64,000 nt of DNA from Tenacibaculum aiptasiae (GTDB lineage: Bacteria; Bacteroidota; Bacteroidia; Flavobacteriales; Flavobacteriaceae): the NCBI RefSeq assembly GCF_008806755.1, contig NZ_WAAU01000003.1, positions 179,411-243,410 on the forward strand, given 5' to 3'. The notes below the pieces were generated by a model, which saw only the letters and a list, made by a program, of their open reading frames with translations, was not told the origin of the DNA and did not search any database. Made by a program: the position numbers and the translations under genes. Positions 18,980 to 27,132 of this stretch are shown piece after piece. The first letter of the stretch is position 1. Each line of letters opens with the position of its first letter.

Positions 18980-21900
18980 ATGAAACACAATTGTATTAAA
19001 AATGTGTTTTTAGCATCTTTCATGCTCGCTGGTTTCTTAACAACCACAGCACAAGAAAGTAGAAGTCTAAAGCGAATCAAGATGGTTGAATCTTCTAAAT
19101 CATCTTTAGAAAAAGCCCCCGAAATTCTTAGAAAAAAACTTCAACTCTCCTCCAACGATGGTTTGGTAAAAGTAAAGGAGAAACGTGATGACCTCGGTTT
19201 TACTCACAAGAAATTTCAACAAAAATTTAAGGGTCTTAAAGTTGAATTTGCCACCTATACAGCACATGCTAAAAATGGCAGATTGAAAACTATGAATGGT
19301 CAATTTTATGATGTTGGTAAAGTGAATGTTATTCCTAAACTCTCTAATCAACAGGCCTTTCAAAAAGCGTTGGATCATACCGGCGCTGAAAAATACCTTT
19401 GGGAGTTTCCAAAAGCTGCCAAAGAGATGGATAATTACCAAAAACCTGAAGGTGAATTGGTAATTTTACCTAGAGAAGTTATACGTACTGATGTCCCTAA
19501 ATTAGCATACAAGTTTGACATTTTTGCTACCAAGCCTTTGAGCAGAGGTTACTTGTATATTGATGCGCATACAGGTAAAGCTTTGTTTTTTAACCCTATT
19601 ATTAAGCACGCAGACAACTTTGGTCATGTAGGTGAGGTTTCTCATGTTTCTCATGAACATGCTAAAGAAAGTTTTGAATCTATGCTGGTTGCTGGTTCTG
19701 CTCAGACTCGTTATAGCGGCACTCGTTCTATTGAAACTAGAAATGATGGTGGCGTATTTAGCTTGAATGATGAATCTAGGAAAGTGTATACTAGAAATGC
19801 TAATAATCAGCCTGCTTCTGGTTATCCTTATATTAACAATTATACGGAGTTTACCGATAATGATAATAATTGGACTACGGCCGAACATAGTGCGAATAAA
19901 GACGATGCTGCTTTAGATGCGCATTGGGGTGCTATGATGACCTATGATTATTTCCAAGCTGAGCATAATAGAAATAGTTTTGACGATAATGGTGCTGCTA
20001 TTCGTAGTTATGTGCATGTTGGTACGAATTATGACAATGCCTTTTGGAATGGTTCGGTAATGTCGTACGGTGATGGTTCTTCTAATGGTGCTGAAGGTAA
20101 TGGTCGTTTTGATGCATTAACTTCTATTGATGTAGCTGCTCATGAAATTGGACATGCTGTATGTACGAGTACTGCCGATTTAGCTTATCAACGTGAATCT
20201 GGTGCTTTGAATGAAGGTTTTTCTGATATTTGGGGTGCTGCTGTTGAGCATTTTGCGAAAGGTAATGGTAACGATATGGCTCCTGACCCTGCGGTATGGT
20301 TAATTGGTGATGAAATTGATAGAAGAGCTGGTGCTGTTGCTTTGCGTTCTATGAGTAATCCTAATGAAAGAAGTCAGCCTGATACTTATGGTGGTTCTTA
20401 TTGGAAAGACCCTAACTGTGCTTTTCCTAGTTTTTTTAATGATTATTGTGGTGTGCATACCAATTCTGGTGTTTTAAATTACTGGTTCTACTTGCTTACT
20501 GTTGGTGGTTCTGGTACAAATGATATTGGTAATAATTTTAATGTTGCTGGTATTGGTATGACTAAGGCTGCTAAGATTTCGTACCGTTTGGAAGCGAATT
20601 ATTTATCGGCGAATTCTACTTTTGCCGATGCTAGAGAGGGCGCTATTATTGCTGCTTCTGATTTGTATGGTGAGGATAGTGCTGAGGTTTTTTCGGTAAT
20701 TAATGCTTGGTATGCTGTAGGTGTTGGAGAACTTTGTTTCTTAGATGCTCCTGATAATTTTGTTTCTTCTTCTATTTCCGATGCAGCATTTTCTTTATCT
20801 TGGGATGCCGTTCCTAGCGCGATGTCTTATACTATTGATATTAATGGTACCATTGATGGAGTTACAAACCCTGGTGAATTTACGGTTACGGGTACTTCTT
20901 TAGCGGTTCCTAATTTAGATCCTGGTACTGTTTATGTTTGTACTATTAAAGCGAATTGTACGGACGGTGGTAGTGGTAAACTTGCCACGCTTTCTGTTGC
21001 TACTACGGGTACTCCTCCTTTGCGTTACTGTATTTCTGAAGGAAATAATGTTGACGATGAATATATTGGTAGAGTTCAAATTGGTAGTATTGATAATACG
21101 ACTCCTAAGGGTAGTGGTTATACGGATCATACCGATCTTTCTACCGATTTAGCTAGAGGTAGTTCTCAAACAATTACTGTTACTCCTGTATGGCGTGCTA
21201 CTGCTTATGAGGAAGGTTATGGTGTTTGGATTGATTATAATCAAGATGGTGATTTTTCTGATCCAGGTGAAACGGTTTGGACTAAAGATAAATCGAATGA
21301 GACTCCTGTTAGTGGTACGTTTACGGTTCCTACCGATGCTTCTTTAGGGGCTACTCGTATGCGTGTTGTTATGAAATATGATGCTACGCCTACTGCTTGT
21401 GAAAAGTTATTTTCGTATGGTGAAGTTGAGGATTATACAGTAGTAATTACTGCTGTGTCTGCCGATACAGAAGCGCCTACAGTTCCTACGAATTTTATGA
21501 CTAGCGACGTTACGTTGTCGTCTGCTACTTTAAGTTGGGATGCCGCTACTGATAATGTTGGTGTTGTTGGCTATGATGTTTATCAAGGTGCTACTTTAGT
21601 TGAATCTACGGCGAATACTTCTATTGCTGTTAGTGGTTTGAATATGAATTCTTCGTATACTTATTCTGTAAGTGCTAAAGATGCGGCTGGTAATTCTTCT
21701 ACAGCTGTTGAACTTACGTTTATGACCTTAAACGATACGGAAGCTCCTAGTGTTCCTTTAAATGTAGTGGCTTCTAATATTACCATGTCTTCTGCTACTT
21801 TAAGTTGGGATGCTTCTACGGATAATGTTGGTGTTGTTGGTTATGATGTTTATTTAGGTACTGACTTGGTAAGCTCTGTTACGAATACTTCTATTGACCT

Positions 21901-22990
21901 TAGTGGTTTAACTTTGGATTCTTCTTATACGTATTCTGTAAGTGCTAGAGACGCTGTTGGTAATGTTTCTGCTAAAACTGATGTTTCTTTTGCTACGTTA
22001 GCTGATACTGAAGCTCCTTCTAAACCTGGAAACTTAACAGCTTCTGGTATTACTAAAACGAAAGCTACTTTAAATTGGAATCCTTCTATTGATAATGTTG
22101 GTGTTGTTGGTTATGATATTTTTAGAGGCACTTCTTTAGTAAGTTCTACCACAAATACTTCTTTTGCTTTGACTGGTTTATCTGCGGGTACTTCGTATAC
22201 CTATTCTGTAAAGGCTAAAGATGCTGCTGGTAATATTTCTGCTACTGCTACTGTTACTTTTAGAACTGTGGATAATGGTCCGACCTATTGTTCTGCTCAA
22301 GGGAATAGTACGAGCACTGCTTGGATTGATTATGTTGCTGTTGGTGGTATGTCTAAATCTTCTGGTTCAAATGGTGGTTATGCTAACTTTACGAATAAGG
22401 TTGGAAATCTTAGTAAAGGCGGTAGTTCTTTAATTACGGTAAGTGCTGGCTATGCTAGTAGTAATAACAGACCTACGATGTTTTTTGCTGTTTGGATTGA
22501 CTTTAACCAAAATGGTTCTTTTGATAACAACGAGCGTATTATGACCAATGCTTCTAGTCAGCAAGGTAATCGTTCTACTAGTTTCTCTATTCCACATTCG
22601 GCTAAATCTGGTAAAACGAGAATGCGTGTTGCTATGCGTCATAATAGAGAGCCAAATCCTTGTGGTTCTTTTTCTAGTGGTGAAGTTGAAGACTATTCTG
22701 TTAAGATTGGTTCTGGTGGTTTTATTGTTGGACTTGATGGTACACCTCAGGAGGATGCTATTTCTAAAATGTTGGTATATCCTAATCCAGGAACTAATGA
22801 AATTCAGGTTAAACTTCCTGATACGGGTAAAATGATGCATTATAGAATTATAAATAGCATAGGGAAAGTTGTGTTATTTGGTGATTTGAACTCTTCTCGT
22901 ATTAACATTTCTAGTTTGAATACTGGTATGTATTTTATTGAGGTTTCTAATGGTGAAAAATCATTTAAATCTAAATTGATGAAGAAATAA
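18980..22990 (+). CDS. Secreted M4 thermolysin-like metalloprotease 2 with four Fn3 and T9SS tail
   Basis: 1336 aa, paralogous to the preceding gene through the signal peptide, propeptide and catalytic domain. The zinc site is HEIGH at 388-392, with Glu412 and Asp416 in GALNEGFSD and His493 in GVHTNSG. The C-terminal architecture differs: one Fn3 (about 595-680), GEVED 1 (motif 814-818), three tandem Fn3 copies of 90 residues each (starting near 829, 919 and 1009), GEVED 2 (motif about 1234-1238) and a T9SS tail from VYPNP (1266-1270). The Fn3 array probably acts as spacer or polymer-binding module. The leader reads CAAAACCCCCCGGAACA before ATG, a variant of the cluster's C-rich leader. Confidence 0.92.
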   Translation: MKHNCIKNVFLASFMLAGFLTTTAQESRSLKRIKMVESSKSSLEKAPEILRKKLQLSSNDGLVKVKEKRDDLGFTHKKFQQKFKGLKVEFATYTAHAKNGRLKTMNGQFYDVGKVNVIPKLSNQQAFQKALDHTGAEKYLWEFPKAAKEMDNYQKPEGELVILPREVIRTDVPKLAYKFDIFATKPLSRGYLYIDAHTGKALFFNPIIKHADNFGHVGEVSHVSHEHAKESFESMLVAGSAQTRYSGTRSIETRNDGGVFSLNDESRKVYTRNANNQPASGYPYINNYTEFTDNDNNWTTAEHSANKDDAALDAHWGAMMTYDYFQAEHNRNSFDDNGAAIRSYVHVGTNYDNAFWNGSVMSYGDGSSNGAEGNGRFDALTSIDVAAHEIGHAVCTSTADLAYQRESGALNEGFSDIWGAAVEHFAKGNGNDMAPDPAVWLIGDEIDRRAGAVALRSMSNPNERSQPDTYGGSYWKDPNCAFPSFFNDYCGVHTNSGVLNYWFYLLTVGGSGTNDIGNNFNVAGIGMTKAAKISYRLEANYLSANSTFADAREGAIIAASDLYGEDSAEVFSVINAWYAVGVGELCFLDAPDNFVSSSISDAAFSLSWDAVPSAMSYTIDINGTIDGVTNPGEFTVTGTSLAVPNLDPGTVYVCTIKANCTDGGSGKLATLSVATTGTPPLRYCISEGNNVDDEYIGRVQIGSIDNTTPKGSGYTDHTDLSTDLARGSSQTITVTPVWRATAYEEGYGVWIDYNQDGDFSDPGETVWTKDKSNETPVSGTFTVPTDASLGATRMRVVMKYDATPTACEKLFSYGEVEDYTVVITAVSADTEAPTVPTNFMTSDVTLSSATLSWDAATDNVGVVGYDVYQGATLVESTANTSIAVSGLNMNSSYTYSVSAKDAAGNSSTAVELTFMTLNDTEAPSVPLNVVASNITMSSATLSWDASTDNVGVVGYDVYLGTDLVSSVTNTSIDLSGLTLDSSYTYSVSARDAVGNVSAKTDVSFATLADTEAPSKPGNLTASGITKTKATLNWNPSIDNVGVVGYDIFRGTSLVSSTTNTSFALTGLSAGTSYTYSVKAKDAAGNISATATVTFRTVDNGPTYCSAQGNSTSTAWIDYVAVGGMSKSSGSNGGYANFTNKVGNLSKGGSSLITVSAGYASSNNRPTMFFAVWIDFNQNGSFDNNERIMTNASSQQGNRSTSFSIPHSAKSGKTRMRVAMRHNREPNPCGSFSSGEVEDYSVKIGSGGFIVGLDGTPQEDAISKMLVYPNPGTNEIQVKLPDTGKMMHYRIINSIGKVVLFGDLNSSRINISSLNTGMYFIEVSNGEKSFKSKLMKK

Positions 22991-23014
22991 TAAGTTGTAC
23001 TTATTATCTGATAG

Positions 23015-23042
23015 AAAACCCAAGCTTTTGCTTGGGTTTTTG
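23015..23042 (+). terminator. Rho-independent terminator after M4 protease 2
   Basis: AAAACCCAAGC and GCTTGGGTTTT form an 11-pair stem around TTTT with a T tail. It ends 24 bp before the ABC-F start codon. Confidence 0.88.
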
Positions 23043-23065
23043 TTTCTTTGCATAAATTTTAGCAA

Positions 23066-24928
23066 ATGAATTACCTATCTGTAGAAAACATATCGAAAGC
23101 ATATGGCGAAAAAATATTGTTTCAAGACATTTCTTTTGGAATTAACAAAGACCAAAAGATAGCTTTTGTTGCGAAAAATGGTAGTGGTAAAACTTCTATT
23201 TTAAATATTGTTGCTGGTGTTGATGAGTCGGATACAGGACAGGTAGTGAGCAGAAAAGGTATTGATATTGCTTATTTATCGCAAGATGATAAATTAGATC
23301 CTTCTTTATCTATTGAAGAGACCATTTCTTCTACAGATAATAAAGTTCTAGATATTATTAAGCAATATGAAAAGGCTTTGGAGAATCCGGATAATACGGA
23401 AGCTTATCAAGAAGCTTTTGAATTGATGGAGCAACATAATGCGTGGGATTTTGAAACGCAATACAAGCAAATTTTATCGAAGTTAAAGCTGGATAATTTA
23501 CAGCAAAAGGTTGGTTTGCTTTCGGGTGGTCAGAAGAAACGTTTGTCGTTGGCTCTTGTTTTGATTCAGAAACCTGACTTGCTTATTTTAGATGAGCCTA
23601 CTAACCATTTAGATTTGGAAATGATTGAATGGTTGGAAGCTTTTTTTGCTAAAGAGAAAATTACTTTGTTTATGGTTACGCACGACCGTTACTTTTTAGA
23701 GCGTGTGTGTAATGAAATTATTGAACTTGACAATGGTCAATTGTATAAATACAAAGGGAATTACTCGTATTATTTACAAAACAAAGAAGAACGTTTGGCC
23801 TTAGAAGCTACCAATTTGAGTAAGGCTAAAAGTTTATTTAAGAAGGAGCTGGATTGGATGCGTCGTCAGCCTAAAGCTCGTACTACGAAGTCTAAATCTC
23901 GTATTGATGACTTTTTTGAGATTAAGAAGAAAGCGCATAAGCGTAGAACTGAGCATGAAGTTCAGTTAGAGATTAATATGGAGCGTTTAGGTAGCAAAAT
24001 TGTAGAGCTTCATAAGATGAAAAAATCGTTTGGTGATAAAGTTATCTTAGATGGTTTTGACTATGTGTTTAAACGTGGTGAGCGTATTGGTGTTATTGGT
24101 AAAAATGGTACTGGTAAGTCTTCTTTTTTAAATATGTTAACTGGTGCTATTCCGTTAGATGGTGGTAAAGTTGTTGTTGGTGAAACGGTTAAGTTTGGTT
24201 ACTATACTCAAAAAGGGATTGTAATTAAAGAAGGGCAAAAGGTTATTGAGGTTATTAAGGAGTTTGGTGAATATATTCCGTTGAGTAAGGGTCGTAAGAT
24301 TTCTGCTGGACAACTTCTTGAACGCTTTTTGTTTGACCGTAAAAAGCAGCACGACTTTGTTGAGAAATTGAGTGGTGGTGAGCAAAAGCGTTTGTACTTA
24401 TGTGCGGTGTTGATTCAGAATCCAAACTTTTTGATTTTAGATGAGCCTACGAACGATTTGGATGTGGTTACGTTGAATGTTTTAGAGAACTTTTTATTGG
24501 ATTATCCTGGTAACTTGATTGTGGTTTCTCACGACCGTTATTTTATGGATAAGATTGTTGATAATCTATTTGTGTTTAGAGGTGAGGGTGCTGTTGATAA
24601 CTTCCCTGGTAATTATTCTGATTTTAGAGCTTATGAGGACTCTAAGCCTAAAGAAGAAAAAGAAGTAAAGCAAGAAGTGGTTGCTTCTGTTAAAACTCCT
24701 AAAAAGGGTGTTTTAAGCTATAATGAGAAACGTGAATGGGGCTTACTTGAAAAAGACATTGATAGATTACAAAAGAAAAAGGCTGCTCTTGAAGAGAAGT
24801 TTATGAATGTTGAGTTTTCTGCCGATGAGATTAATGAAAAATCTAAGGAGCTTCAAGATATTATTGAAAGTATTGAAGAAAAGGAAGAACGCTGGTTTGA
24901 ACTTTCTATGAAATTGGAAGGGGAGTAG
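23066..24928 (+). CDS. ABC-F family ATPase (Uup-like)
   Basis: 620 aa with two ABC cassettes and no membrane segment, the ABC-F layout. Cassette 1 has Walker A AKNGSGKT (36-43; the usual first Gly is Ala), signature LSGGQKKR and Walker B LLILDEPTNHLD. Cassette 2 has GKNGTGKS (345-352), LSGGEQKR and FLILDEPTNDLD. The linker between them is rich in Lys/Arg (RRQPKARTTKSKSR). A charged coiled coil occupies about 555-620, as in Uup. ABC-F proteins bind the ribosomal E site and relieve stalling; some give antibiotic resistance, but nothing here points to that. It is separated from the protease cluster by a terminator. Confidence 0.88.
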   Translation: MNYLSVENISKAYGEKILFQDISFGINKDQKIAFVAKNGSGKTSILNIVAGVDESDTGQVVSRKGIDIAYLSQDDKLDPSLSIEETISSTDNKVLDIIKQYEKALENPDNTEAYQEAFELMEQHNAWDFETQYKQILSKLKLDNLQQKVGLLSGGQKKRLSLALVLIQKPDLLILDEPTNHLDLEMIEWLEAFFAKEKITLFMVTHDRYFLERVCNEIIELDNGQLYKYKGNYSYYLQNKEERLALEATNLSKAKSLFKKELDWMRRQPKARTTKSKSRIDDFFEIKKKAHKRRTEHEVQLEINMERLGSKIVELHKMKKSFGDKVILDGFDYVFKRGERIGVIGKNGTGKSSFLNMLTGAIPLDGGKVVVGETVKFGYYTQKGIVIKEGQKVIEVIKEFGEYIPLSKGRKISAGQLLERFLFDRKKQHDFVEKLSGGEQKRLYLCAVLIQNPNFLILDEPTNDLDVVTLNVLENFLLDYPGNLIVVSHDRYFMDKIVDNLFVFRGEGAVDNFPGNYSDFRAYEDSKPKEEKEVKQEVVASVKTPKKGVLSYNEKREWGLLEKDIDRLQKKKAALEEKFMNVEFSADEINEKSKELQDIIESIEEKEERWFELSMKLEGE

Positions 24929-24961
24929 TTCTTCCTTTTCTTTTGGTTTTTATTTTAGATT

Positions 24962-25213
24962 GCTTGTTTTATACTTTAGGATACAAGAATATTCAATTGG
25001 ATTAGCAGTTTTATAAAACCGACCGCTTGTTTTATACTTTAGGGCACAAGAATATTCAATTGGGTTGGCAGTTTTATAAAACCGACCGCTTGTTTTATAC
25101 TTTAGGACGCAAGAATATTCAATTGGATTGGTAGTTTTATAAAACCGACCACTAGTTTTATACTTTAGGACACAAGAATATTCAATTAGATTGGTAGTTT
25201 TATAAAATCGATG
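24962..25213. repeat. Four tandem copies of a 63-bp repeat
   Basis: Units start at 24962, 25025, 25088 and 25151, each exactly 63 bp. Copies differ by a few substitutions; the fourth is most divergent. Each unit contains the palindrome GAATATTC, and the first three also contain the 12-bp palindrome GTTTTATAAAAC (reduced in the fourth). The array lies between the ends of two convergent genes. No coding frame is conserved through it. Confidence 0.92.
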
Positions 25214-25222
25214 ACCTGTTTT

Positions 25223-25945
25223 TTATAGGTTTACTATGAATTTAATTTTTGCTATGTTTTGATATTCTGGTGATTTGGCTCCATAAATACTTTTGACATA
25301 TTTTTTTACATTTTGTACTGTTGTATATAAGTTTGCGCCATCTTTATACAGTATTGCATTTCTTTCTATTAACTTAGAACTGAATGCTGCTTCTGTTTGA
25401 TCTACCTTTTTGGTACTTTCCACCAATGAGGCATGGTAATCGTTTAAGCTTTCTAATTTTAATTCTTCTAAGTTTGGACTGTAGGCTGGTATGGTTGTTA
25501 GCAGTTGTATAAGTTTTGCAAAATTGTCTGCTAATTGGGTATAGGATTGTCTTGATGTTGATATTGTTTTCTTTTCTTCTCCTGTTGCTTCGTCTATTTG
25601 TTTCTTTTTCTTTGTATTTCCTTGTATGAGTTTATTTAAATGTTTTGCTTGTGCTAATATTCCTTCTGTAAGCCCTAAAATTTCTAATTGATTGATTACT
25701 CTTGTTGAGGTTTTCTTTAGGGTATTGTATTTTTCTTGTCGTACTGAAATGGCGTTTTTCTTTGCATTTCGTTTTTCTTCTGCCTCTGTTATGGCATTGA
25801 GTGCATTTGCATAGAGTAGATTTAAATTTTCTACGGTAAGGCTTTCTACTGGTGGATTGTAGTTGGTGTATAAACTTATGTGTTCTATTAGCTTTTGTAA
25901 GTTTGCTACATTTTTGGCATTTCCTGTTTCATATTGCTTGCTCAT
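25223..25945 (-). CDS. Coiled-coil protein of unknown function with an internal duplication
   Basis: 240 aa, soluble, helical, Lys- and Glu-rich, with no signal peptide. The two halves look homologous: a Pro-containing YNPP or YSPN segment followed by LTVENLN or LKLESLN, then a long helix and ISVRQEKYN or KLIERNAILY. The middle (about 115-140) is a charged linker, KKKKQIDEATGEEKK. It ends 10 bp from the 63-bp tandem array and is convergent with the ABC-F gene. No enzyme motif is visible. It is probably a helical-bundle protein. Confidence 0.75.
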   Translation of the reverse strand: MSKQYETGNAKNVANLQKLIEHISLYTNYNPPVESLTVENLNLLYANALNAITEAEEKRNAKKNAISVRQEKYNTLKKTSTRVINQLEILGLTEGILAQAKHLNKLIQGNTKKKKQIDEATGEEKKTISTSRQSYTQLADNFAKLIQLLTTIPAYSPNLEELKLESLNDYHASLVESTKKVDQTEAAFSSKLIERNAILYKDGANLYTTVQNVKKYVKSIYGAKSPEYQNIAKIKFIVNL

Positions 25946-26139
25946 TTTTAATGGTTTTTGAAGTAAGTCTTATACCTTGTATTCTGACTTACTTGTGTTA
26001 ATACTGCTTTTAATTTAGCTGTATTCTTTGCCTTTTACTAAGGCTAATGAACAAACGGTAGGTTTTATGTAATTAACGGTTGTGTTTTTTGTTTTTGTGG
26101 TTTTATTTTGTTGGGAGTTAATAGTTTATGTATATGGTA

Positions 26140-26991
26140 TTAATTACTGTTGTTTATTTTTAATTGAGAATAAAAGTTTAAATAATTCATTTCTTCGTTT
26201 TTAAACTCTATAGTTTTGTTTTTCAAAATTACAGTAGAATTATCAATCCATTTAGCAGAAAAGGGTCCCCAACCATCAGGTTTATAACTTCCTATATTTT
26301 TTAACTTTCCATTAATATTTTGGAATAACTGAAAACCATTATTACTGTAACCTGCTTCTATATCTGAATTTACAGAGATTAAGAATTTTCCATTTTCCGA
26401 AAAATATGGCCTACCAAATAATTTTGTGGTTTCTCCGCTGATGTCATTAATTAATTTATATCCATTTCCTTCTCCCCATTGGGTACGAACAGAATAAAAA
26501 CCAAAATCTTTAAAATAATGTTCAAAGGTGTTATCTGTCTCGTCTGTATTTGGGTCTAATGAAATAAGTTTCCAGTTATTATTAGTCATTTTTAAGTGAA
26601 GCCCTGCAGAATCTTTTTTTGCGAATTCTTTATTAATGTTTAAAAGATATTTTTCAATTTCTAAAGCAGTTCGATGACTATTATTATGAAGCGTAGTTAA
26701 AGAATCTAAAACTTCAATTTCAAGAAAATATTCTGTGATAGGTATTGAATCAGTATTCTTTAATATTATTGAATAAGAATTATTAAAATGTAAAATTGTA
26801 TCTAATTTAGTTGGTTCAAACCATCTTTCAATTTTGGATTCAACGGTTGTTATTGGTTCTTTAATTTCTTTTTCTTCTAATGTAAGGTCTGTTTGCAATT
26901 CAGCTTTTACTGATTGTGATTGGTTTGTTGTATTCTGTTTACAACTTAAAAGAATGAAAAATAGGATTATGAATATTAATTGTTGATTCAT
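26140..26991 (-). CDS. Lipoprotein of unknown function
   Basis: 283 aa. The signal ends in a lipobox with Cys17 (LLSCKQN). The middle is Glu/Ser/Thr-rich, and from about residue 150 the pattern is beta-rich (GEGNGYKLINDISGETTKLF; GWGPFSAKWIDNSTVIL), reminiscent of short beta-propeller or SUKH-neighbour proteins. It is the last gene, in minus-strand order, of the long co-oriented array. No catalytic motif was seen. Confidence 0.7.
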   Translation of the reverse strand: MNQQLIFIILFFILLSCKQNTTNQSQSVKAELQTDLTLEEKEIKEPITTVESKIERWFEPTKLDTILHFNNSYSIILKNTDSIPITEYFLEIEVLDSLTTLHNNSHRTALEIEKYLLNINKEFAKKDSAGLHLKMTNNNWKLISLDPNTDETDNTFEHYFKDFGFYSVRTQWGEGNGYKLINDISGETTKLFGRPYFSENGKFLISVNSDIEAGYSNNGFQLFQNINGKLKNIGSYKPDGWGPFSAKWIDNSTVILKNKTIEFKNEEMNYLNFYSQLKINNSN

Positions 26992-27132
26992 ATTGTTCTA
27001 ACTGACGTTTAATGGATGATTCCGTTGCGTGCTTAGTCAACTAAATTAGTAAATACAAACTGAATAGTAAAACTGTGAGGATTTTTATAGATAGAAACAA
27101 GCAATTATTTATATGGATTGTTCTGTGTAGTT

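Noticed and set aside
7349..22840. Long minus-strand open frames inside the protease genes
   Set aside because: They are antisense shadows produced by the biased Thr/Ser/Ala/Gly codon use and give Ser/Ile/Arg/Thr-rich, non-protein-like sequences.
23066..24928. Antibiotic-resistance role for the ABC-F protein
   Set aside because: It resembles housekeeping Uup-type proteins and nothing in the context points to resistance.
24962..25213. CRISPR array
   Set aside because: The 63-bp units are contiguous, without unique spacers, and no cas gene is near.
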